DNA from: Methanomassiliicoccaceae archaeon DOK
GTDB taxonomy: Archaea > Thermoplasmatota > Thermoplasmata > Methanomassiliicoccales > Methanomethylophilaceae
NCBI GenBank assembly: GCA_009911715.1
Contig: CP047880.1
Location: 620,001-684,000 of the forward strand
Reading direction: 5' to 3'
Length of the DNA: 64,000 nucleotides
Under the pieces are notes generated by a model. It searched no databases. It was not told where the DNA came from and saw only the letters and a list, made by a program, of their open reading frames with translations. Positions 42,433 through 50,706 of the stretch are shown one piece after another (positions within the stretch are counted from its first letter, which is position 1; each line of letters opens with the position of its first letter). Both the position numbers and the translations under genes were made by a program.

Positions 42433-43611
42433 ATGGATTTCAACGAAGTCAAGGAGAAGAGCGACCGCTACCTGTTCCAGAACTACGGCCGCATACCGCT
42501 CTCGTTCACGCACGGCAGCGGCTGCTACCTCTACGGCAGCGACGGGAGGGAGTACCTGGACCTGGTGGCCGGCATCGCGGTCAACTCCCTCGGCTACGCC
42601 CATCCGGACGTGACCAGGGCTATCCAGGAGCAGGCCGCCAGGATGACCCACGTCTCCAACCTGTACTACGTGGAGCAGCAGGCCGAGCTGGCCGAGAGGA
42701 TCGCGTCCATCACCCCCGGGGAGCTGGACAGGACGCTGTTCTGCAACAGCGGGGCCGAGGCCAACGAGGGCGCGCTGAAGACGGCGGTGCGCTACACGGG
42801 GCGCTCCAAGGTGCTCGCGGCGCTGGACGGGTTCCACGGGAGGACGTCGGCGGCGATGGGTGCCACAGGCCAGGAGAGCATACAGAAGTCGTTCGAGCCC
42901 CTCATCGCCCACTCCTACGGGTACTTCAGATTCGGGGACCTGGAGAGCGTCAAGGAGATGATGACGAAGGACGTGGCCGCCCTGATAGTCGAGCCCATCC
43001 AGGGGGAGAGCGGGGTCCACACGGCCTCCGCAGAGTTCTTCAAGGGGGTCCGCGACCTGTGCGACGACAACGGCACCGTGATGATCGCCGACGAGGTGCA
43101 GACCGGGATCGGGCGCACCGGGGAGTGGTACGGCATTCAGAACCACGGCGTCGTGCCGGACATCATCACAATGGCGAAGGCCCTCGGGGGCGGGACGCCC
43201 ATCGGGGCGGTCACGACAACCGACGGCATCTCCGCCATCATGACCCCGGGGACCCACGGCACGACCTTCGGCGGGAACCCGCTGGTGTGCAGCGCCGGAT
43301 GCGCGGTCCTGGACGTCATGAAGAGGGACGGCGTCGTCGCCCACGCCAAGGAGATCGGCGCGAGGTGGATGGCCGACCTGAAGGCCATCGACTCCCCGAG
43401 GATCAGGGAGGTCCGCGGGTGCGGGCTCATAATCGGCGTCCAGATGGACACGGCCGAGACGGCGTCCATGGTGCAGAGGTACTGCCGCGACAACGGCGTG
43501 CTCATCAACGTCGCCCACGGCGGCACGATCCGCCTGATCCCGCCGCTCATCATCGACGATGCCCAGAAGGACGTCTTCACGAAGCTCCTGGCCGAGGCCC
43601 TGGCGCAGTGA
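42433..43611 (+). CDS. argD: Acetylornithine aminotransferase
   Basis: A 392-residue PLP enzyme of the class-III aminotransferases. FCNSGAEANEGALK binds the cofactor phosphate, IADEVQTGIGRTGEW contains the PLP-ring Asp, and TMAKALGGGTPIGA holds the Schiff-base Lys. It turns N-acetylglutamate semialdehyde into N-acetylornithine. Last gene of the arg operon. Confidence 0.93.
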   Translation: MDFNEVKEKSDRYLFQNYGRIPLSFTHGSGCYLYGSDGREYLDLVAGIAVNSLGYAHPDVTRAIQEQAARMTHVSNLYYVEQQAELAERIASITPGELDRTLFCNSGAEANEGALKTAVRYTGRSKVLAALDGFHGRTSAAMGATGQESIQKSFEPLIAHSYGYFRFGDLESVKEMMTKDVAALIVEPIQGESGVHTASAEFFKGVRDLCDDNGTVMIADEVQTGIGRTGEWYGIQNHGVVPDIITMAKALGGGTPIGAVTTTDGISAIMTPGTHGTTFGGNPLVCSAGCAVLDVMKRDGVVAHAKEIGARWMADLKAIDSPRIREVRGCGLIIGVQMDTAETASMVQRYCRDNGVLINVAHGGTIRLIPPLIIDDAQKDVFTKLLAEALAQ

Positions 43612-43636
43612 GGGCTCCTTCTCCAAACGCCCATCA

Positions 43637-43672
43637 GGGGGAGGCGTCAGCTTCCCCCGCAGATCTTTTTTC
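43637..43672 (+). terminator. Terminator of the argC-J-B-D operon
   Basis: A GGGGGA...TCCCCC stem (43637-43658) 26 nt after the argD stop is followed by a run of T at 43665-43671. Confidence 0.6.
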
Positions 43673-43969
43673 GGAATGGCCCTGTATTTCAGAAAATTCG
43701 GTCCAGTCGCAATCAGGCCAGTCCGTCTTTTGTTTCCATGAATCGTCGCATCGTGCTGACGGTCATCGAAGATTGTCTATCTGTATGAGAACGAATCCCG
43801 AATGGGAATAGGTTCTTAAAGCCTATCAGTCGGATGACAGCACATCCAACGATGGGTTCCGATGGCGCTATATGGATTCTCGCGTATAGATAACGCATCC
43901 AGTGAATCGCGATCGCCAATCAGGCCATCTTTAAATAAATACGAACCGTGAAAACCATATCGATTCACC
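43673..43969. other. Intergenic region upstream of the adhesin gene
   Basis: No convincing gene. The AT content rises toward 43930, where a TATA box (tttaaata, 43930-43937) precedes the adhesin start at 43970 by about 35 nt. Confidence 0.5.
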
Positions 43970-46888
43970 ATGCCCGCCCCCTCATCGAAATCAATGCTCG
44001 TTCTTGCCGTACTGGCGGTCGTTCTGTCAGCCTCGCTGCTGCTGGTCTCCATGCCGGGGTACGACGGTGAGGACGGCGCCGGAGCCGCCGAGGATCAGAC
44101 CACGATGGTTTGGTCGGAGGCGCAGGCGGTCGTATTCAATGGTGATGAACCGATCGGCTACAAGACGATCCAGGCAGCCATCGACAGCATCGTGGGCAAA
44201 GGCACAGTGTACGTGGCGAAGCATCAGTTGCAGGAAGGCGACGGGGCAATCACGATACAAGACAATCGGGCCATCACACTTCGTCTGATAACCATCGACG
44301 GAAATGATCAACCGATCGAACCTAAAGAAGAGACAGGAACAACTGAAAATGATGAGCCAACGATAACAAGAGCGGAAGGCTATCAAGGCCCGTTGTTTCA
44401 TATCTCATTGAAAGGAGGAACGAGTGGCAGCTCACCTTCGTTGACCATCGAGGGTATGACGATACACGGAGGCAGTAATCAGGGGATTACAGCCACCGAC
44501 CCACTCATCATAATAGCCGAGGGCAATGTGAAGATCAGCCAGTCGAAACTGTGCTATAACAACAATACCTCCTCGTTAGGAGGGGCCGTGCGCTGTGAGA
44601 AAGGCGCAGTGGTTGAACTCATCAGCAGCGAGATCACCGGATGTCATTCGACCAAGGGCGGAGCGGTGTACAGCAGCGGCGGTCTCATTGTCAGTGGTAC
44701 CAGCATTCACTGTAACACCTCCGCCGGAGATGGTTCTGCCATTTACTCCGATGGTTCAAGTGGGGTATCCATCACATACTCAAGCGATCAAAGTGATGGG
44801 AGCATAGTTAAAAATAACAATTCTCAAGACGGCAGCGGTCAGATAACCATAGTTGATTCACATTTGAGTGTATATCGGTCTACAGTAGGGTCCAACAACG
44901 ACTCGGGTTGTATCATAGAATTTGTGGCATCTGACATGTTATCTCCGATGGTAGATTGTTATTATTCTAAGGTTTACGGATCAATTTCCATGACAGTAGA
45001 TGGCACTTGCCAGGCTGCTTGGCTCATTGATATGATTTATTCTTGTGGAGCAGTCACTCTGAAGCCTTCTGAGAATTGTCTTGGATTATGTTTACTACGT
45101 AACACGGCTCCGGATTATTTGAAAGTAAACTTGACTCCTCCAAACGGTTATGCATCGGGAACACAGACAGAAGAGATAGAAGAAAGTAAAGTTGATTTCT
45201 ATTATATTTCCAACTCGCCAAAACCAGGCGGGGAAGGCGTCTCTACAATTATATTAACCGATGAAAACGAGGAGCCAAGGGCTGAAACGTATGTGTCTAT
45301 CTTGAAGGATGGTAAGATACTGTTTGCTGGATTTACTGATAGTGAAGGTCGTCTGGGGTACAGCGGGAACCTCGGATTCTGCATGGTCAGATTTTCCACA
45401 GAAGATTCCGAAGGAAATTTCAGAGAGAATATGTTTTCTGTGTCTTTGACCGAAGATCAAGACATAGTAGGTGAAGGTCTAAACGTTACTCTTGACGCTG
45501 ATTATCCGATATATGTTCGTAATGTAAAACCCCAACCACAAGGTACATTGTCCATCAAAACAACAGACAAGACCTCCTATCAAGAAACCATTGCTGAATT
45601 CAGTCCTCACCTGGGGCCCAGGCAGAATCTGGTAAAATATGTGGACGTCGGTTTCGGGGAAGTCGGGGAAGAATCTGGTAATGCACAAATTCACATGGTG
45701 TTCAGCCTCGAACTCCCTGACGGCATCGACCCCGACCGCGTCATACTCTTTCGCCAGCATGGCGATTCCGTCACCGAGATGGGCTACGTCCCTTCCTCGT
45801 CGTTCTGGAACAGTACTGACGACTGCTTCACGGTCGAGTACATCGGCGGAAGCTATTACGTCACCGTCAGGTCCAGCCAGTTCTCGGTCTTCGCCGTTGG
45901 CGAGGAGGAGCCCGCGCCGTCGCCCCCTCCGGAACGCACCGTCGTCACGGCGGTCATCGAGGACAGGCAGGTGCGCATAAGCGTCGGCCCCGAGAGCTAC
46001 AAGGAGTACAGCGTGCGCGACTCGGAGGGGAACCTCCTCCTCGGATGGCAGTCCGGGGCGTCCGGCCTGACCATAAGGTTCGACCTCCTGCCTCCGGGTG
46101 CGGAGTACAAGGTCATGGGACGCTACGCCGGGACGACATCGGAGATCCTGGAGGCAACCATCGTCGCACCGAAGGACCCGGTCATAGAGGTGGTCTCGGT
46201 GAGCGTCGACAGCGTCATCCTGTCGTCCGAGGAGATGGTGGAGTACAGGCTTCTGCTGGAGGACGGCACGCCGGTCGGCGGATGGGTCCCGGGAGACGGA
46301 GAGGACAAGGGATGGGCCGACCTGGACCCCACCCTGGACTACTACGCCGAAGCCACATCCACCTCGGACGGGATGACCCTCTCCACGGGGCCGGTCCTCG
46401 TGAAGGCGGGCGTCAGCGCCGAGGTCACAGGTGTCATGAAGCACGGCGGCGCCTTCCTCGTGGTCACCGGCATCGGACAGGGGTTGTCATGCACCGCGGA
46501 CGCGGCGGTGTACCACTCGTCCGGCATGTCCGTGACGTTCGGACCGATCCAAACCGGAACCGTCACCCTGACGTTCACAGGGTCCGACGGCGGGGAGGTC
46601 CGCACGATGGAGGTTCTGGTGCCCCCGGTCCCGCAGGACTCGGGGGACGACGCCGACGTGATAACGATAGACTCCCTGGAGGGTGTCATGTACAGGCTCC
46701 ACGACCACACCGGCGCGGTGGTCTCCGACGGATGGGTGCACGGGGGAGGCGAGCTCTCCTGGTCGGTCGACCCGTCCAAGGGCTACTTCGTCACGATGGT
46801 CACCGGCAACGAGGACGGCGCGGTGCTGTTCCCCATGACCGAGGTCAAGCGTCCCGCCGAGATGCTGGTGTCGGGGGAGGCGGCATGA
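43970..46888 (+). CDS. Large adhesin-like secreted protein with a compositionally foreign centre
   Basis: A 972-residue surface protein. A signal peptide or anchor spans residues 8-30. A right-handed beta-helix-like region (about 60-330) with Ser/Asn/Gly-rich short repeats (LTIEGMTIHGGSNQG, AVVELISSEITGCHS, GGAVYSSGGLIVSG) is followed by Ig/fibronectin-like beta modules (about 420-960). The coding DNA of the middle (about 44230-45660) is strikingly AT-rich with different codons, while both ends are GC-rich, which suggests domain replacement. No C-terminal anchor is seen. It overlaps the next gene (ATGA), a membrane protein that may hold it. Confidence 0.72.
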   Translation: MPAPSSKSMLVLAVLAVVLSASLLLVSMPGYDGEDGAGAAEDQTTMVWSEAQAVVFNGDEPIGYKTIQAAIDSIVGKGTVYVAKHQLQEGDGAITIQDNRAITLRLITIDGNDQPIEPKEETGTTENDEPTITRAEGYQGPLFHISLKGGTSGSSPSLTIEGMTIHGGSNQGITATDPLIIIAEGNVKISQSKLCYNNNTSSLGGAVRCEKGAVVELISSEITGCHSTKGGAVYSSGGLIVSGTSIHCNTSAGDGSAIYSDGSSGVSITYSSDQSDGSIVKNNNSQDGSGQITIVDSHLSVYRSTVGSNNDSGCIIEFVASDMLSPMVDCYYSKVYGSISMTVDGTCQAAWLIDMIYSCGAVTLKPSENCLGLCLLRNTAPDYLKVNLTPPNGYASGTQTEEIEESKVDFYYISNSPKPGGEGVSTIILTDENEEPRAETYVSILKDGKILFAGFTDSEGRLGYSGNLGFCMVRFSTEDSEGNFRENMFSVSLTEDQDIVGEGLNVTLDADYPIYVRNVKPQPQGTLSIKTTDKTSYQETIAEFSPHLGPRQNLVKYVDVGFGEVGEESGNAQIHMVFSLELPDGIDPDRVILFRQHGDSVTEMGYVPSSSFWNSTDDCFTVEYIGGSYYVTVRSSQFSVFAVGEEEPAPSPPPERTVVTAVIEDRQVRISVGPESYKEYSVRDSEGNLLLGWQSGASGLTIRFDLLPPGAEYKVMGRYAGTTSEILEATIVAPKDPVIEVVSVSVDSVILSSEEMVEYRLLLEDGTPVGGWVPGDGEDKGWADLDPTLDYYAEATSTSDGMTLSTGPVLVKAGVSAEVTGVMKHGGAFLVVTGIGQGLSCTADAAVYHSSGMSVTFGPIQTGTVTLTFTGSDGGEVRTMEVLVPPVPQDSGDDADVITIDSLEGVMYRLHDHTGAVVSDGWVHGGGELSWSVDPSKGYFVTMVTGNEDGAVLFPMTEVKRPAEMLVSGEAA

Positions 46889-47799
46889 GGATCAAGGACG
46901 GGATCAACCCCGTCGACCGCGTGAACGCGGTGGCGGCGGAGAGCGAGTCGAGTTCGGAGGAGAACGAGACCGCCGAGGAGATCCAGCAGTCCACCGAGAT
47001 CCAGAAGTTCGAGGAGTTCGGCAGGGACACCCTGAAGGATTCCGTTTCAAAACGCAAGAAGACATCTTACAAGAGCGCCCAGAAGAGGGTGCTCACGACC
47101 ATGATGGCCGTGTCGGCCGTCGTGGTGCTCACGGTCTCGCCGATATCGATCTTCGAGCCGATATTCGGTCCCGTCCTGGACCCTGTGTTCGGGCCGGTCC
47201 TCGACCCCGACTACGGGGACCAGGAGGACCCGGGCTACGAGGGAGGGGTCACAGGCGGCTTCTCGGAGGTGGTGGCTTCGGAGGACACCATATGGTACAC
47301 AGTCAGTCTGGAGGGCCTGCAGGGCGACGAGACCATCACGGTGGACCTCACCAACAGGTTCACCGACCGCTCGTCGACGGTGGGCGGCGACGGGGACTCC
47401 GGCTCCCAGACGGGGCTCAAACCGGGGATGACCTACACGCTGACCCTGAGGGACGGGTCGCACGTGCTGTCCTCCGTCACAGTCGAGACGCAGCGCGAGG
47501 TCGAGACCTTCTTCCACTTCGAGGGCGGGGAGTGCACCTGCCTCATCGACGGGATGTTCCACTTCTCCGCAGAGATCATCGACGGAGGGGTGCAGCACGG
47601 ATTCACGGCGACGCTCACCGACTGGTACGGTAACGTCTCCACCGCAACGATTGACCCGGAGGCCGGGGAGTACTCCCTGCCGGTCACCGGGGCCGGCCTC
47701 CTCGGGGACACCGCGGTCCTCAGGATAACATGCATCCAGGACCTGGAGGACGGAGGGACAGAGCTCGTGGTCCTCCACGAGTCGGAGTACACGATCTGA
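46885..47799 (+). CDS. Single-pass membrane protein with an outer beta domain
   Basis: A 304-residue protein. The inner, highly acidic N-terminal part (ESESSSEENETAEEIQQSTE) ends in a basic stretch before a membrane helix (about 70-90). A short FGPVLDP tandem repeat follows the helix, and then come two beta-rich modules (about 120-304) resembling fibronectin/Ig folds, the latter with TLTDWYGNVST. Its ATG overlaps the adhesin stop, and it lies 26 nt upstream of an MscS gene, so all three are probably co-transcribed. It may anchor the adhesin or signal its load. Family not recognised. Confidence 0.65.
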   Translation: MRIKDGINPVDRVNAVAAESESSSEENETAEEIQQSTEIQKFEEFGRDTLKDSVSKRKKTSYKSAQKRVLTTMMAVSAVVVLTVSPISIFEPIFGPVLDPVFGPVLDPDYGDQEDPGYEGGVTGGFSEVVASEDTIWYTVSLEGLQGDETITVDLTNRFTDRSSTVGGDGDSGSQTGLKPGMTYTLTLRDGSHVLSSVTVETQREVETFFHFEGGECTCLIDGMFHFSAEIIDGGVQHGFTATLTDWYGNVSTATIDPEAGEYSLPVTGAGLLGDTAVLRITCIQDLEDGGTELVVLHESEYTI

Positions 47800-47825
47800 A
47801 CAACGCATTACGGAGAGGATAGGAA

Positions 47826-48854
47826 ATGCAGGAGAACGAGTCGAGGGGGTTCCCGGTCGTAAAGGCGGTGGTGCTGGTGCTGATGCTGGTGGTCACCCTT
47901 GTGTCCTGGTTCCTCGCGGACAGGATATACGGGGAGGGCTCGGTGTTCAACGCCGCCCCGACCGGCGTGGACAGTATAGACTCGGTCTACCAGGCGATGC
48001 CCGACGTCATAGACTGCATCAGGCTGCTGTTCCTGATGTACGTGTTCACCAAGGTGGTGCAGTTCATCGTCACCAAGACCATGAGCGGCAGCAAGAGGAA
48101 CATGACCGCCGCCAAGATGATCAACAGCTTCATCAAGTACGTCGTGGCGATCCTGGCGGTGCTATCGGTGCTGTCGGTCCTGGGCGTGGACACGGCGACA
48201 CTCGTGGCCAGCGCGGGCATAGTCACCCTGGTCGTGGGTCTCGGCGCGCAGAGCCTCATCGCGGACGTGGTGGCGGGTCTGTTCACCGTCTTCGAGGGGG
48301 AGTACGGCGTGGGGGACATCGTGGTCATCGAGGGCTGGAGAGGGGAGATCGAGGAGATCGGTATCCGCTCCACAAGACTCGTCGATGCCGGCGGGAACGT
48401 GAAGATCATCAACAACAGCGAGATCGTCTCCGTGGTGAACCAGACCCAGAACTACTCCGTGGTCACGACCATCATCTCGATCGAGTACAGCGAGTCGCTC
48501 ACGAGGGTCGAGGGAGTCATCGAGGACAACCTCGAGCGCATCAAGGCCGCGATCCCCGAGATCGTCAACGGTCCGTTCTACAAGGGGGTCACCGCCCTGG
48601 GGCCGTCCAGTGTGGACCTGATGTTCATGAGCGACTGCGACGAGAACGACTACTTCGTAGTGCAGAGGGCCATGAACAGGGAGCTCAAGCTGCTGTTCGA
48701 CGAGAACGGCATCAACATCCCGTACCAGCAGGTGGTCGTCCACCAGGCGGCGGAGCAATCCGGCACCCAGGCCCAGGTGGTCGATCGCTCCTCCGACGGC
48801 TTCGTCGCCGAGCAGAGCAGGATCTCCAAGGGGATGGAGGCGAACCAGATCTGA
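47826..48854 (+). CDS. Small-conductance mechanosensitive channel (MscS family)
   Basis: A 342-residue channel. Membrane helices at about 12-32, 55-75 and 98-130, the last leading into the pore-lining helix (LVASAGIVTLVVGLGAQSLIADVVAGLFTVFE). The beta domain follows: GEYGVGDIVVIEGWRGEIEEIGIRSTRLVDAGGNVKIINNSEIV. The cytosolic vestibule is near 220-310. Such channels open under membrane tension in osmotic shock. RBS GGAG lies before the ATG. The adhesin operon context is unusual. Confidence 0.88.
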   Translation: MQENESRGFPVVKAVVLVLMLVVTLVSWFLADRIYGEGSVFNAAPTGVDSIDSVYQAMPDVIDCIRLLFLMYVFTKVVQFIVTKTMSGSKRNMTAAKMINSFIKYVVAILAVLSVLSVLGVDTATLVASAGIVTLVVGLGAQSLIADVVAGLFTVFEGEYGVGDIVVIEGWRGEIEEIGIRSTRLVDAGGNVKIINNSEIVSVVNQTQNYSVVTTIISIEYSESLTRVEGVIEDNLERIKAAIPEIVNGPFYKGVTALGPSSVDLMFMSDCDENDYFVVQRAMNRELKLLFDENGINIPYQQVVVHQAAEQSGTQAQVVDRSSDGFVAEQSRISKGMEANQI

Positions 48855-48978
48855 GGCCTGCCGCCCATCCTCTCCGGACCCTTCGGGACGGTTGACACGG
48901 CTGTCCCATTTCCAAACCTTTTACACATTTTCTGTCTATTTTAAAACATTATATACCTGTACGGGGATGTCTTCGAAC

Positions 48979-49664
48979 ATGTCCAAAAGCGTCATCAAGG
49001 AGAGTCTCGCCGAGAAGACCAGGATGTACATAGACGCCACCCCAGCATCAAGGACTGCGTCGCCAAGGGGCTCATCAACTACTCGTCACTCGCCAGGATG
49101 ATCATGAAGGACATCGGCGTGGACAACGAGGAGGCCGTCATGATCGCCTGCCGCCGCTACGCCTCGAAGCTCTCGGTCACCACCGACCACGAGCTCAGCA
49201 TCCTAAGGATCCTGAAGGACAGCAGGCTCGAGATGAGAACCAAGACATGCATCGTGACGGCCAAGAACGACTGGTCCGTCCTCCACAAGATGGACAACCT
49301 GTTCAAGGACCTCTGGAACGAGAACAGCATCATGCAGTGCGTACAGTCCGCGTCCGCGGTGACCATCATCGCAGACACGCTCCTGAAGGAGAGGATCATC
49401 GACACCGTCGGCAGGTTCAACCTCATCAAGGTCAGGGAGAACCTGGTGGAGATCGCCGTCAAGTCCCCGGAGAAGATCGTGGACACGAGCGGAGTCATCG
49501 CATACCTGATCACCAACCTGTCCGACGCCGGCATCAACATCGAGGAGACCGTCAGCTGCCACACGGACACCATCTTCATCGTCGGGGAGTCCGACATGAT
49601 CAACGCGTACTCTGTGCTGACCAAGTGCATCCAGTCGGCCGAGGAGACCATCAGGGGCGAGTGA
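48979..49664 (+). CDS. ACT-domain protein with a single-base frameshift
   Basis: The N-terminal part (MSKSVIKESLAEKTRMYIDA) from ATG 48979 runs to GAC 49033-49035; the next frame continues HPSIKDCVAKGLINYSSLA and joins the 188-residue frame from 49098. One C is missing near 49037. With it restored the protein has 228 residues and matches archaeal proteins with an N-terminal helical DNA-binding-like part (HPSIKDC...GLINYSSLAR) and two ACT-like domains (about 75-220). ACT domains bind amino acids, so it may be an amino-acid-responsive regulator. A TATA (attatata, about 48948) precedes it. Frameshift is probably a sequence error. Confidence 0.75.
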
Positions 49665-49696
49665 GTCCCGTCAAACCACATTCACGTGCTCTGCCT

Positions 49697-49711
49697 CCGG
49701 CATTATGCCGG
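49697..49711. terminator. Short hairpin between convergent genes
   Basis: CCGGCA-TTA-TGCCGG stem after the ACT-domain gene. No clear T tract follows. The rest of 49712-49962 holds no convincing gene. Confidence 0.35.
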
Positions 49712-49962
49712 GGGTTGGGCATCATGTAAGAAATAACGTGTGTGCAGAGGAGGATACCTCCCCAGATACACACAACGATTCAATATCATCCTCGAAGTAG
49801 TTGTTTTTCCGATGTTTTTCCATCTGGGTTCGGCACATCAGGCGGTTCCAGTTTACGGAGGTAGCCATTTTTACAATCTCTCTGCCGATTCTGGAAGACA
49901 TCTCAAAACGACGTGTCAATCTCATGAGGAAAGAGGGGTGGTCGCCCACCCCTAAGGAGTTT

Positions 49963-50706
49963 TCAGAGTATCTTGGACAGGAAGTCCTTGAGGCGCTCGT
50001 TCTGCGGGTTGCCGAAGAACTCGTCGGGGGTGTTCTCCTCCGCGATGACCCCTTCGTTGAAGAAGAGGACCCTGTCGGAGATCTCCCTGGCGAATCCCAT
50101 CTCGTGGGTGACCACGAGCATGGTCATCCCGGAGTCGGCCAGGTCCTTGATGATCTTCAGGACCTCGCCGACCATCTCCGGGTCCAGAGCGGACGTGGGC
50201 TCGTCGAAGAGCATCACGTCGGGGTTCATTTCAAGCGCCCTGGCGATCGCCACACGCTGCTGCTGTCCTCCGGAGAGCCTCGACGGGTACTGGTCCGCCT
50301 TGTCCTGGAGGCCGATCCTGGCCAGGAGCTCGTCGGCCTTGGCAGAGGCTTCCTCCTCTGTCATGATGCCCAGCTTGACCGGGGCCAGCATGATGTTCTC
50401 CTTCACCTTCTTGTTGGGGAAGAGGTTGAAGTTCTGGAACACCATGCCGATCCTGCGGCGGAGCAGGTCTATGTCCGTCTTCGGGTCGAGGATCTCTATT
50501 CCCTCGAAGACGATGCTGCCCGCGGTCGGCCTCTCCAGCAGGTTTATGGATCTCAGGAAGGTGGACTTCCCGCATCCGGACGGTCCGATGATGGAGATGA
50601 CCTCCCCCTTGTGGACGTCCAGGCTAATGTCCTTCAGGACCTCGTGGTCCCCGAAGGACTTCCCGAGGTTCCTGATCTCAATCAGTACTTCGCTGTCAGT
50701 AGGCAC
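49963..50706 (-). CDS. Polar amino-acid ABC transporter ATP-binding protein (GlnQ-like)
   Basis: A 247-residue ATPase. Walker A is GPSGCGKST (near 42), the Q-loop [10 protein letters not shown], signature [15 protein letters not shown], Walker [14 protein letters not shown] and the His in [11 protein letters not shown]. Closest in plan to GlnQ/HisP, which power uptake of polar amino acids. The GTG at 50706 overlaps the fused binding-protein/permease gene by 11 nt; both form the transporter. Confidence 0.92.
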   Translation of the reverse strand: MPTDSEVLIEIRNLGKSFGDHEVLKDISLDVHKGEVISIIGPSGCGKSTFLRSINLLERPTAGSIVFEGIEILDPKTDIDLLRRRIGMVFQNFNLFPNKKVKENIMLAPVKLGIMTEEEASAKADELLARIGLQDKADQYPSRLSGGQQQRVAIARALEMNPDVMLFDEPTSALDPEMVGEVLKIIKDLADSGMTMLVVTHEMGFAREISDRVLFFNEGVIAEENTPDEFFGNPQNERLKDFLSKIL

